Part shown: positions 1 to 12,009 of the stretch, one piece after another
Numbering within the stretch: the first letter of the stretch is position 1
Layout: each line of letters begins with the position of its first letter
Origin: Meandrina meandrites
Taxonomy: Eukaryota; Cnidaria; Anthozoa; Scleractinia; Meandrinidae
Length of the DNA: 64,000 nt
Direction: 5' to 3'
Assembly: GCA_963693305.1 (NCBI GenBank)
Contig: OY855905.1
Location: 839,701 to 903,700 of the forward strand
Translations under genes and position numbers: made by a program
Notes under the pieces: model-generated
Told to the model about the DNA's origin: nothing
Seen by the model: only the letters and a program-made list of their open reading frames with translations
Databases searched by the model: none

Positions 1-3000
1 CCTCAGGTTTAACAGATGCTAATATATTTTCTGCAGTTTGATCCCTGGGATCAGAAACAGCAGTTGACTGGGCTGTGAACAAAACAAAAGAGGCAGTGTA
101 AATACCTAGTATTATAGACATGAATGTGTGCAGATGGGTATGTTACAATAGCCCTTTGCACGCATTGCGGACCTATGGTTCTAGATTATTAATTTACGCC
201 AGGAGGACTATGATAAAGCGAATTTGGGGCAAAATTTTCTGAAATCACATCATGGATAAACAATGGACTTGGGTCACAAAGAGAGGGAACATTGTCCTTG
301 CAAGAAGAGAATTACAATGTGTCCAAGAGGTGTACTTCTCGTGGGCTTCAAAAGGTCTGGCTGAAAATAAGGGACTGAAACAAAGGAGACATTTCCAAAC
401 AGTAGTTCATGGAGGTGCTTTTTAGGAGCTCAAAAGTGTACTGTTAAAAATGACAATTACAACAAAAAGCAGAAGTTTCTCCAATAATCTGACTGAACGA
501 GGTTGTTAGCTCAGGGTTGACTAAACGGAAAGATGGATCATTTAGTAGTTGTCAGTAAAGATAAAAAGCACTCCATTACCTTCTTCCCCTCTCAGGTCCA
601 TGTCCCCCTAGAAAACACAACGAGGACACCTCTCATTAATGAACAATTTTAGCGGCCTTAAAGCAAGTAACAGCATGTTGTTTAAAATTGAATAATTTCT
701 TGTTTAATTCCCATTTCCTTAAATATGAACTTGTGCATACCAAGCTTAACTCAAGTAAGTGCTAGAAAGAATATTAAATTTTTAAGTTAGGAGTTATCAA
801 AGCATCAAATTTATCAATGGCTGCCCCCTATATGAGAGGGTTTGTACAAATTATATGCGAGCCAGCAAGCCATGCGAATCATGGGAGCCAGAAATCCCTC
901 ATGATTATCCCTTTAAAACAGCTCACGACATGCTACTAAACTAATTTATTGCAGGCTAACTGGAGTTCTTTTTAGGCTAACCAATGTGTTATTTAGGCTA
1001 ACCGGAATTGCTTGCATTACTTGTGAGCAATGCAAATTATACCAGCAAGAAATTTCTTATCCCAATATAAAAGCTAACCGCAAGCTACCTAAGCTAACTG
1101 TAGGCTAACCGGAGTGCTATTTAGGTTAACCAATGTGTTATTTGGTCTAGCTGGAATGGCTTGCATAACTTGCTGGCTCGCACTTTGTCAAGACCCAAGA
1201 CGAAACACTACTGTAAAAGAGTAACAACCCCAATCCCTGCATATTTGTCTGCCTGTCCAAGCTGTGATGGTTCTTACTTCTTTCTGTTCTTCTGGTTGGG
1301 GTGACTCTGGTGGTGTCATCACATGTTCTCTCCACATTTCTTCAGTCATTCCTTCGTCTAACGGAGGCGGAAATGGAACAGTAGCCAGTGGAGGAACTTC
1401 AACTGCCAGCTGTAAAAAATTAATGAAAACAACATTCGTCATGATCACAATAATTACAACTATTTTGTAAGCCCAGCTTCTAACCTACATTACCTGAAAA
1501 TTACAAACAGAGTTAAGGATTGGATGTGCGTATTCATGCCTGTGCTGACTACTGTACTTCTGGTTGGTTTAATCATCAGAAAATGTAAAGGGTGTTTTAG
1601 AAATATCTTTCCAAAAATGACACTTATTGACATTGTGTAGTTCCAGAGAATATTCCTGCCCACCCCACCCCCTATCCCTGAGGGGGTAGGGGGTCTCAAA
1701 AGCCAAAATTTTAAAAGGAAAGTATGGGGATTAACTGGAGTTACTAGAGGGGTGGGGGATAAAACCAAAACCTTCCATGAGAGGAGTATGCATAGTTTTC
1801 TGGAAAACACATTCCTTGTCTGACTGAATTTATATTACCAGGATTTACATTATCATAAATTCAAATTATAGAACTTCTGCTTTTGCATAATTTCCATCCT
1901 AAATTTGACATACCTCGGATACAACAACTTCCTCTTGAGGATCTTGGGTGAAAAGAAACTGATACAGCTTGTAATGCTGGAATAAACTGCAAAAATTAAA
2001 AAAAATCACATTCAACACACTGTCACAGTAAGTTATTTACAATGTTAAAGTGACTTCACATTATTATTATTATTATTATTATTATTATAATTAGAATACA
2101 TAGTTTCTCTTTGGGAGTCAACAAATTTAGTTTCTTCACATGTATTTTTTTTTTTAATAAATGATGACTTTTCTAGTACCTGTCAGTGAAGTAGTCTGTA
2201 ATTTGCTTTGCCTGATTCACATCAAAACATTCAAGTCCTCCATTGTGAGAGCAGTTTTCAACTCCAATTCCCACAAGAAGGGACTTGAACTTTTCGATGC
2301 TATCAACCAATGAGAATTGTTTTTCTGAAAAGACAAAAGCATGGGTCAGTCAGTCATTCAAACTGATGACAACATAAAATTGAAGTGTGAAACAGATTGA
2401 AGAAATTGAGTTTTTTTTTTCTGGTTGGGGGGGGGGGGGGGGGGCATTCCTTGCTAAGATACGCTAGAGATTTGTGATGTTTTGGTGAGGAATACCAACT
2501 ACCAATTGTGAACAAATCCTTTTAGCCAGCCAATTAATTCCTAGCTTGAAATATCAATTCTCATAACTGACTGCTATACATTTCATTTAATGTTAGCACT
2601 GAGAAGTTGTTGGTTCATTAAGACAATATCCTCCAGTTGATCATTTTCACTGTTCTCATTAGCTGTTTGCTTGTCTTGTACCAGTAGTAGAGAATTTAGA
2701 TGCTAATCACATGAATTTGGAAACCAAGTGACCAAGAATCTGGTTTAACAAAATAGGTGTCTCACCTTTAATATTGTCTAACATCTCTTTTAACAGAGTG
2801 AAAAATGCAGAAATCTGCAGCAGTGTGAAATTTTGTTCCTTTGCAAACCTTTGAAAAATGACTGTCAAGGAGTAAAACTGGGTTATCTTTGTTTAAGTCC
2901 ATGAACAAGTAGAACACCAAGACTTAGAAATTAAACTTTGCAAGCTACACAGTGCAGTTAATCTTTCACCAATAAATACAACACTGGAAACGTACGCCAA

Positions 3001-3621
3001 TTGAAGGATCTGACTAATCTTCAACAAAGCACTGCAACTGTCTTATTCTGAGTCCGATGTTAACTGATTTTAGAGAACTTTATTATGCTGATCAAAATGT
3101 TTGCTGTTGCAATATTGTTACAAAGGATACCAAAACCCTGCAACATAATAATCCAGTATGAAAGCTTCAGGCAAAGTGTTGTGGTAATTTTCAATAGACA
3201 GCACTTCAGCCAGTTTCCTAGAATAGAATTAAGAATACAAAAAGGCACATTTTAAAAGCATTCAAATAACATAATCTGTAACACATGCATTGATAACTAA
3301 AACAACCCCTATCTAATGTACATATTGCAGAAACAGACTTTTTTTAGGGCTCTGGGTAGCCTCCCATGCAGTCGTTTTTAGGGGTGCTTGGGTTACACTA
3401 CCACCCCACAAATGCCTTTGAGGTATTGTCTTTTGATTACCAAATGCAATCAGAATGTGGGGTGGGAGTGTAACCTGAGTGCCCCTAAAAACGATTGTGT
3501 GGGAGGCTAGGATCTGGGCCACCCAAAAGCCTGACCACCACCCTGCACCCCTCTCCCCGGCCCCTAAAACCTATGTGGGGAACATTTTCAGGGCTCTTTG
3601 CTCTGCAGCAAGATACTATTA

Positions 3622-3688
<67 letters not shown>

Positions 3689-4478
3689 CTCAAGGCCACA
3701 GAGAGAATTTTGGGGCCAGCACCTCTATTGCTCTCTTTGGGACCTGTCAGCTTACTTCCCTGTCGGAAAATCTGAAGCTTGACTTGGATGGCCTATTTGC
3801 ATATTTTGTTGCAATTGCTCAACAATCTCTACACCATGTACTTATAAACACCACTTACACTTCCAGCTCGTGTACTGTAAGTTGTTTTAGTGCCTCAGTT
3901 TGTTCTTCTGACAAGACTTTCCATGCTAACGACTCTTTTTCTTCTTCTTCCTGTTTATCAAAAGAACATTACAAATTTTACCAATTTACCTGCATTAGTC
4001 AGCATTAAAACTTCTCATAATTGTAAAATGTGTACGCTGAGAAGTGTAAGAATCGAATTTAACCAAATTAAGAATATATTGAAACGTGTTTACACTTCTC
4101 CTTACAGACAAAACAATAAACTTAATCATTTCTCACGCAGTTTAATTTAAACCAAATAACATTACTTCAACATCATAATATAACTCAACTTTATGACTGA
4201 GCATCATAAAACGTACAGCGACGTACAGAGAATCAAACTTAAACTATGCTCAAGCAATAATTAAACTGAACGAACAACAGCGAAATTCTATTATATTAAA
4301 CCAAACACACAGGCCATTATTTAGCAACGCTTTCTGATAAAGACATGAAATTTAAGTTACTAACGGATTTGCTTTTATCTCTTGTTGTAGCAGAGTCTCG
4401 TTTCGAAGCGGATCTCTTCCTTTCTTTTTCAGAAGATTTAATTCGAATGCCTGATCGAGACTTCTTCATGTCCGCCAT
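1..4478 (-). CDS. CABCOCO1: CABCOCO1 (C10orf107)-like ciliary protein, nine exons, C-terminus beyond the left edge
   Basis: I assembled this from exons 4365-4478, 3859-3950, 3131-3217, 2766-2848, 2180-2324, 1914-1986, 1278-1409, 580-607 and 1-72. Every intron has GT/AG ends and every phase agrees (0,2,2,1,2,0,0,1), giving about 275 residues. The start MADMKKSR lies at 4478; the first donor is either GTTAGT after codon 38 (phase 0, fits exon 2) or GTAACT four bases later (does not fit). Exon 2 is acidic (EEEEKESLAW). The core contains FILDYYVAGFWFAKEQNF, a long predicted helix, then SLFQHYKLYQFLF and a Pro-rich FPPPLDEGM segment. From memory this order matches CABCOCO1, a calcium-binding coiled-coil protein of cilia and sperm flagella. 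The exon structure is seen directly; the family name is recall, about 60% sure. The tail (GDMDLRGEE, then AQSTAVSD) is hydrophilic and continues outside. Confidence 0.6.
856..1181. mobile_element. Small intronic MITE with inverted ends
   Basis: The left end TGCGAGCCAGCAAG is mirrored at the right end (CTTGCTGGCTCGCA). Inside are diverged direct copies of a block with GGCTAACC and CCAATGTGTTATTT (about 954-1024 and 1102-1172). It sits in the intron between exons 7 and 8 of the CABCOCO1-like gene. A similar CTAACCGCAAGC block recurs near 6427. No clear target duplication was found. Confidence 0.45.
2060..2088. repeat. ATT microsatellite
   Basis: About nine ATT/TTA units lie in an intron of the CABCOCO1-like gene. 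Confidence 0.8.
3622..3688. repeat. GAT microsatellite
   Basis: About 22 GAT units lie in the intron between exons 2 and 3 of the CABCOCO1-like gene. Read on the plus strand they give a poly-Asp open frame that is not a gene. Confidence 0.85.
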
Positions 4479-4839
4479 CTTTGAATGCGCCTCACTCCTG
4501 GGACACACTCGTTGCTATGCAACAAAACTTGTAACAAATGTTTTTTTCACAAGGGTAGGGTAGGGAGGAAAGAACGATTCGATTTGAAGGAAACTGAGTA
4601 ATGAGTGCAATATTTCAGCAATATACAATATAATATTACTGACAATTGCAATGAAAATAAAACGGGAAGCGACTGTTTTCCATTTCTCCATAAAGCCAAC
4701 AAATGAAACGTCGTCAAAGCCTTGTTTACACAGCCTCGATGAACCAATCACTGACTTGGCGCGTCATCTCGAGTGTCATCTCTTGTTTGATTACTGCGTG
4801 ACTGGAAATCCAGCAAATACACTCGAATATACAACTGAC

Positions 4840-4929
4840 CTTCGCCAACAGCTTGCTTCTTTTTCTTAACACTCGCGGTGGGCTTCTTAAACCGCGCTTA
4901 GGCCTCGATGGAACTTCTAAATTTTCCAT
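4840..4929 (-). CDS. Candidate alternative first exon (MENLEV)
   Basis: ATG at 4929 opens 30 codons, very rich in Arg/Lys (RPKRGLRS, LRKRSKLLAK). They end exactly at AAG|GTCAGT, a good donor in phase 0. The next known acceptor on this strand in phase 0 is exon 2 of the CABCOCO1-like gene at 3950, so this can substitute for the MADMKK first exon. It could instead be the first exon of an unrelated minus-strand transcript. No other exon fits between the two. Confidence 0.4.
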
Positions 4930-5139
4930 TACTTTCCAATAAAGAAGTTCTGCTTATTGCATCTTCGGTAACCCCAGATCTTTCGGGCACCATTAAAATC
5001 ACCAGCATAAGTTATAACCGATTATGGCAAAACTTGTTTTGCATGGCACATTTCTATAAGCAGAATGCCTTTTCAAACAAAGGAATCAATGCCCCCAATG
5101 TGTCACCCAATGAGCTGGCTGTTTTTATCAGCAACTAAT

Positions 5140-7030
5140 TAGTTTTGTTACAAGTAATGATAGGGTTAGAATGCCGACGGTCTTTCAACGTAAGTTTTTC
5201 TTTTTGTTCGTTGACAATAGAAATGGGATTAAGAGTTTGAGTAGTTTTGTTATTTCATTGAATATTCGCTTCTAAGAATTCTAAGGTGTGAACTTCCTGT
5301 TGCTCAATGTTGTAATATTACTGATATTAGCTTTCATTTTTCTCTTTTGCAACGCTTTTTTGCCATAAACTGAAATAAAATAAAAAGAGTGGATGATGCG
5401 TCAGACAGCAGAAACCGGAGTCCATTTTGTGAGTACACTTTATGACAGTAAGTTAAAAACGAAAATATCTGCCAGTGTACAGATTTCTTAAATTTCATAC
5501 AAATTAAGGCTAAAATATGGCGAAATTTTACCAAAATACCTTTCGCAATCAGTTTAGAGGGTTAATTCTGTTAGACTGGGGAAGGAGAGGGGGGGGGGGG
5601 GGGGGGGGCGTCCTGTGAGGGCCTCTCCAAGTTTGAAGATGTGTAACTTCAAAACGAGTATAAAACCACCACACTTGGTGACTTTTATTAAAATTGTACT
5701 GGCAACAAAACATTTAACGCTAGTAGCACGTGACCACCAACGTTGACGTTTCCATTGCAAACGGTTTTTGACAGCTATAGTTTACAATGGCATTTGTATT
5801 TAAACACTTATTTTAGAAGCAGTTTATCACATGGAATACAATTAACATTATTTAATACGAATTTGAGGTAAATATTAATTTTAAGATGCCAAAATCCAAG
5901 ATGGCGGACTAAATTTGTAACCAGTCTATTTCTCTTTGTAATTTCATAAATTATTGCCTTATATTTTTCTATCTTGAAAAATCTTTTATAAGGTACATTA
6001 GTTTTACAGTCCGCTAACTTTGATTTTTTGGATATTTAATGAAAGAAATACATTTAAAGGAATTCAAAATGGCGGATCCAAGATAACGACGTCATTGTTG
6101 TTGCAAATGATTATATGATTATGGTTATACATCCAATTGTGTGGGAAATATTAAATACTATTTCTGCTAACCAAGGACGTCGCATTACGTCATAATGAAA
6201 CCAAAGCATCTATTGTTAAAATTAGAACTATCTAGATCATCCTGTGTTTATTTGGTGATACGATAAACGATTTTAATCTTACAGAGTCCCCCGGTCCCAT
6301 GAAGTTAAAAAAACCGGTCTGAACAGAGTTAAAATCAAATGTTTTAGTAGAATGGATTTTGCATTTCTCGTTTGACAATGCCAATAAGAGGGCGTGAGGG
6401 GGGGGGGGGGGGGGTGGGGGGTGGGTAGCTAACCGCAAGCAAACCAGAGTGAAACTAACGACAAGCAAACGGAGTGGAACCATAGTTGGTGGAACTAACA
6501 GTAAGTACACTGTAGTGCTTAGGTTCCAGTCTCCCAGGGTATTACTGATTTTGTAGTATTCATTCTAGTATAAATACTGAGAATTGAGTACATTCATCTT
6601 ATATTTTCAGAGATATCGTTCCCTTAATGATCAGTGGCTAACAGAATGTTTATCCTGGCAAAAAAGAAAAGAACAAAAAAAAACCTTTCCTTCTCGGGTG
6701 GTGAAGAAGTCTTCTGTTCATGCTGTTACTGTTCTTGGATTGAAGTGACTGCCGACTGGCCACGGTTACCCACCCAGCCCTAGGTACATTTAAACCCTAG
6801 TGCGGATCAGAGAAAGTATCTCAAGTCTCATTTGTACGAGTTATCGACCAATGCTACAGTATGTTTTTAGGAGGTGGATGTCCGAATGGGGCTCGATCGG
6901 ATTCAGTTTAGTGAATTGCGTTCGATCCTAGCTTGGTCAGACACAGTTTACTTGTAAGGGGTGAAATTGAACCACTATAAACAAAAATCTATTATTCAGA
7001 TCAAGTTTACTTAGACGAATTACTCAACTT
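5140..7030. other. Non-coding stretch with poly-G tracts and ATGGCGG repeats
   Basis: No supported gene lies here. It holds G tracts at about 5590-5608 and 6399-6414, and repeated fragments with AAAATGGCGGA or CCAAGATGGCGGA (5894, 6068), which look like remnants of a dispersed repeat. If the distal first exons are real, this is intron and promoter DNA. Confidence 0.5.
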
Positions 7031-7032
7031 AC

Positions 7033-7134
7033 TTTTTTTATGACGACTACAGCTACTGGTACGGAAATGCTGACGTGCTTCTTCAAAATGCCTGATCCTT
7101 TTTTCGATTTCTTAGAGGTTTTGTGATGCTCCAT
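7033..7134 (-). CDS. Candidate alternative first exon (MEHHKTSK)
   Basis: ATG at 7134 opens 34 codons, basic at first (HHKTSKKSKKG, ILKKH), then a Val/Ile patch (ISVPVAVVVIKK). They end at AAA|GTAAGT, a near-perfect donor in phase 0. No continuation is seen nearby, and the phase again matches exon 2 of the gene at 1-4478. Length, charge and phase resemble the exons at 4840 and 9352. Function unknown. Confidence 0.4.
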
Positions 7135-8215
7135 GTTAAACAGCAAACACAAGCAAAGTTTATGTCGGTACAATGTCTTACGAGATGAATACGGTTGTAT
7201 TCTTCAATTTCATCAAGCGCCCAATTAAGTCAAACAATTGAATTACTGACAGCTTTCAAGGGTAGATTAATTCGACGGAGCATCGCATTGTGTTTTAAAC
7301 AAACATTGGTGTGATTTGAATGGGTTTAATAACTAATTAGTTGATTTATTTTCACCCTTTTGTAAACTCCGCGGTATTTATGTCGATGACTGTACTAAAC
7401 CAGTTACACGTTTTTATTCAAACGAGAAGGTTTAATGAGCAGTAAAATGGCTTTGCACGTGCGTTGTACATCCTGGTACATTCCTTAGCCGTGCACAGCA
7501 ACGAGAAATTATCACATGGTCTAAATTCTTGTTAGATTTATGAAGAACTTTATTATATGAAATTAAATTTTAGGAACCTTAATAAAGTGATTCCTTAATT
7601 TCCGCGACCTTAATTTCTATTATTTTGATCCAAAACCGGACCAAGAAAAGATGACTTTGATTGATCCTCTCTTGTCCGGACTAACTGGCAATTCACAATT
7701 TAAAACAGTTGTCCAATGCTGGACATAGTTGTTTTCTAATTCTTCTAACTGTTTGTTCTCAAAGGTATCTTTGTATCTCGCATATCGACTGAGCTGTTCT
7801 GTTTTAGGTTTTGCTCCTTGTTTGTTTTGGTTTCTTTAATCTTTCGGTCACAACAAAAAGCGTGTTTTTGTACTATTTGCTTCAATTTCCTTAACAAGAA
7901 ATATCATTTGCATTAATTTCCTTTACGTTGAACGATTTTGTCATTCCATTTGCGTTGATTTGAGCCGCGTTTTTTAATTTAAAATATGTTAACAAAGTAA
8001 ACAAACCAGGGGCGAACTGTTATATGCATGAATTGATCAATACATTAAATCACAAAGTAAGTGAAAAATAATAAACTCAGCTTTTTTATAGGCGTTTGCG
8101 AATCAGAACTTGATTTAGTACAGGTGACTACAACTATAAAGAGACCCCTCAGACCTTCTTGTATATAAACTTACAATCTTCTTGTTTTCGATCAAGTTAA
8201 CTTTGAATCGATCTT

Positions 8216-8362
8216 CAGTGGCGGATCCAGACATTCAGCTAAGGAGGGGGCCCGCTTGGCTATGAATGTTGAATTCTGTGCACTTCAAAGAAAATGCGCT
8301 ATTTTCGAAAAAATAGGGTGGGGGCCCGGGCCCCCCGGGCCCCTCCCCTGGCTCCGCCACTG
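8216..8362. mobile_element. 147-bp hAT-like MITE
   Basis: The ends are CAGTGGCGGATCCAG on the left and CTGGCTCCGCCACTG on the right, an inverted pair typical of non-autonomous hAT elements. The middle is very G/C-rich, with GGGCCCGGGCCCCCCGGGCCC runs. The flanks do not give an intact 8-bp duplication, so the copy is probably old. Confidence 0.6.
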
Positions 8363-9351
8363 TCTTGTAAATATAAAACGATTCCGTCAAAGACTAGATA
8401 AAAAAAACCCTGTTCATTCAAACTTAGCGTTTCTTATTTCTTGTTTTCTATTTTTGCCTTACATAACAAAGTTTCTGTCTGCATAATGTGAGAATCAATA
8501 AAAGCAACATCCGGCTTCTGCTTTCCCCCTGTGTCCTCCCCCCTCATCTCTTGTTTCTGGCAGGAATCGGGTGGAGGGGGGTAGGGCGCTACAACCTTTA
8601 ATGCCAGATAACGAATCTAAAAGTGCTTTATACAACTTGGCTCTCCTAAACAACGCGAAATGATCAAATCTTTGGTTTAAAGAGACCGTGACCCATCGTA
8701 AATTAATATGTTCACACAACACTTATTGAGATTATAGTTGTTGTGTTTTAGTAAACTTAAGTGTTGTATATAAGTGGTATAAGTATTTTGTCTAGTTAAT
8801 TAAGTATATTTTTTGTAAGTCGTCTGTGTTGTAAATAAAGTGTTGGTTTACTACCAAACAAATAAAAAATAAAATAAAAAATATCAATATGCTTACTTCA
8901 TAAGAAGTTTCGTACTATGCTATGTTTGAAATTATCCCATCGTGCCTGACGCAGTTGGTCATTGCTCAAGCTTCACTATACTGGCAAAATAAAGCTGAAG
9001 AAATAAGCGACCTTTTTTTTGAATAGAATTGTCCAAGAGTTGCCATTGTTTCAACATACATCTGATGTTGAGCAGTAATAGGGCCACCCATTTGCCTGTG
9101 TGGGCTATTGGTAAATATACTTGAGATTTTTATAATGAACTCGAATAATTTTTCATATAAATGTATTCAAAATTTCTCGCACAATCACTGTAAAGTTGAC
9201 TCGTACGTGAATTTGTACATGACATACGCCGATAATATCTAAATAAGTGACCAATGCTTGTTAAGTTGTTTCGCTCGGTGCTTCAGTCCGACAGAATGCT
9301 AATTCTATAAACAAAGCTAACAATATATATTTTTGCGGCGTTAATGTTTAC

Positions 9352-9474
9352 CTTCTTTTCTATCTCCACTTTATTCCGATCCCGTCTTGCACTTCTTTGA
9401 ACTTTTCTCCTCGCCAGTCTCCGAGCGTTTAAAACATTTCCAATGTTCGGTGACTTTGCTCGTGAATTATCCAT
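9352..9474 (-). CDS. Candidate alternative first exon (MDNSRAKS)
   Basis: ATG at 9474 opens 41 codons with a strongly basic middle (NARRLARRKVQRSARRDRNK) and an EIEKK end at AAG|GTAAAC, again phase 0. It is the most distal of four ATG exons on this strand that all end in phase 0 before the CABCOCO1-like gene body. A separate small gene remains possible. Confidence 0.4.
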
Positions 9475-9953
9475 AATCCTTGATTCATATATCGATAAAT
9501 ATTCTCAAAATTGCACCTGTAAGTAATCTGCAAAAAACATCAATTGTGAAATGAGATGAAGTCCATTGACTTGTTGGGGAAGGTCACAATCGGGTGGGTT
9601 GAATCTTGCGACGCTGAAGTAAAATTGAATCGCAAGTCAAATACAAAATAAGCGCTTAATCGCTAACTCGTTGATTTCAATAAATAAATAAATAAATAAA
9701 TAGAAAACAGCAAGGAAGAAAACAGAGTAAGTTACTTTTAAAACCGTCCACTTGAAAGATGGTTTCGAAAATTTGCGCCAAAAGTTCCTTGTTGAAATGA
9801 GAGCCTTGATGTCTATAGTTCGATTCCTCGAAAAATTAGCTTGTCTTCACTTTTTCAGGAGATTAACTCTCCCGCCTTTGTTGCCAACGAAAGTGGTAGA
9901 AATGCAAGCCAAACCAATTTAACAGCAGTTGGTCTTGATAATTGAAGGATGTT

Positions 9954-10519
9954 TTATATAGAGTTCTCAAGGTCCTCAAGGTGTTCGCGTGCTGCCATAA
10001 CAATTGCGTTACTTTTAGGGCTCGGTGAGTAGCGACCGTCATTAATTCCTTTCAAAATTAAAAGAATCGCGATTAGATCTCGTTGCCAGTTTTGACATAA
10101 GCGATAGAAATAGGGGATTATTTCGCTCTTATTTATACAAATCACCCGTCAAATACTTTAAACAAAGGATCTTGTTAGACGTCAAACTAATCCAGAATTT
10201 AAGTTCTATAGTCGCCGAGTTGTTACTTTCTTGGCTTTACTCAGGGAATCGTCCCTTTTTATGTATCAGTCAAATTGAAGACACTAATTTCAAGACAATA
10301 GAAGGTAGTCAGGGATACTCCTTCTTCTAGTTGAGTTGATAACATACGCTGAGAAGCCATCGATTTGTTGAAAACGATAATGGATTTTATTCTAATTTTC
10401 AATAAGCAATTGTTGAAGTTCCGACAAAGATCGCGCAGCAGATGTTCAAGAGCCGGTACGTCAGTTTTTTTGAACAATTGCCATTGGTTACCGGATATCT
10501 GCTCCCGAAAATAAACCAA
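9954..10519 (-). other. Unidentified coding-like frames
   Basis: Two minus-strand frames have protein-like composition: 10259-10519 (contains NQWQLFKKTDVPALEHLLRD) and 9954-10145 (contains LILKGINDGRYSPSPKSN, ends REHLEDLENSI and a stop). They are in different frames, separated by stops, and no clean splice pair joins them. They may be a decayed gene or mobile-element ORF. I do not recognise the family. Confidence 0.25.
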
Positions 10520-12009
10520 ATGCTAAGGATTAATAAAGGAAAACCAAGGGATCCTAGGGAGTTCCGAGAAAGGGAAAATACTAATTTAATATTTTAAATT
10601 ACGAGCTTTTTCATGTTCATAATTTCTTATAATAAAAAAGTTAAAAATCAACCAAACAATATCTCGGCGCTTTCTTATGTCTTCCATGCAGAATTTGATA
10701 TTTTTCGATATTTTCAGTATTTTCAGAAATGTGTGAATATGATTTGTACATTACACTTATCTGTAGATTTTTAGAAAAGCTTTGCGTACGGTATAATATG
10801 AGAAGGGTGAATAAATATTGCGCTTAAAATTTGGACAGAGTTATGCTGGCTTGATATTGGAACGATTGTAGAAACGCACACTGCATACATCCAACTGAAA
10901 ATAAAATTAAAGAGTCTCGCAGCGCAAGTTGTATGTCTAGCGAAACGAGAAACTCTCTTGCGTGAAGATTTAATCAATTTAAGAAAATGTAACGGGAAAA
11001 AAATTATACTTCCCCCCAACCTTTAGCAAATATTGAGCACTTACCGGCTAAACACCAAAACAACTGACTGTAAGCGATCGCGTTTTCTGTTGAAACCGAC
11101 TTTTTCCCAGAAGACACAACAATTAAAAGTAGGTTTCCAATTTTAAAATAGAACTCGTTCTCTTCTTATTGAAGCATTTGTTTTCCAGACCAAGTAAATG
11201 GCTTTTGTTCGCCGTGCTTCCGGCGTTTTACAATTCATTGACGTTTTGAAGAAAGGCTGATTGGCAGTGTTTTATTTAGCGCAAGTTAATTGCCAGACAA
11301 TTTTCACGTCTTTTAATTTATTTTTCTGTCCGTACAGTGGCAAATGAACGTATTGTTTCACTTCCCTTTCAACAGTTTACACTGAATTTAAACACTTGGA
11401 AGAGAAAACGTGGGCTTACAGTTTCTTGAAGTTGATTGTGCACGGGCGAGATAAATTGATGTTATATTTAGCCTGATTGCCTGATATAGTCCTGGCATAA
11501 AGAACAGCGGCGAGTACATCTGGGAATGGGTGACATGATAAGTACTCAATCCCGCGCTCAGGGAGATAGAAAGGAAACGAACAATCTCGTCCCCAGAGCC
11601 CGCTTTCTTGGGTCAGCACCAAAATGCGGACTCTGGCCATCTGGACATCTATTCCAGTCTGATTGGTTGACAATGAAGCACTCTGCGCACGCGCAAATAA
11701 TCGAAAGTGGCCAGTAAGGCCAGAGTCCGCACTCACGTTGCTGATTAAAAGAAAAAACGCGGAGGCTGGGGACAAAATTGAACAAGGTAAAAAGGACGCG
11801 TTACTTACAACTATTTTGTAAAGAAAGCTTGTGTTGTATCGCTCGAATTGCTCGCTACCCTTCGGGAAAACAATAGAACAAACAACAGGAACAATGCCTC
11901 TTGGCCCAAAACAATAGCAACTACTACACAAGGAGCTGTTTTGCGACTCTGCCTGAAACGTCAACTAATTACTTGTCGATGACTTCTTCCGACTTTTTTT
12001 CGCCTGAAA

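Noticed and set aside
3598..4008. Plus-strand frame starting with a long poly-Asp run
   Set aside because: It is a GAT microsatellite joined to sequence antisense to exon 2 of the CABCOCO1-like gene.
4908..5138. Plus-strand 76-codon frame
   Set aside because: It overlaps the MENLEV exon in antisense and shows no domain or splice partner.
11416..11964. 182-codon minus-strand frame
   Set aside because: It has no ATG near its start, no recognised domain, and a composition typical of chance frames.
11969..12003. Possible last exon (EKKSEEVIDK then stop) after a good acceptor on the minus strand
   Set aside because: No upstream exon with a matching phase was found before the MDM2-like gene; too short to support alone.
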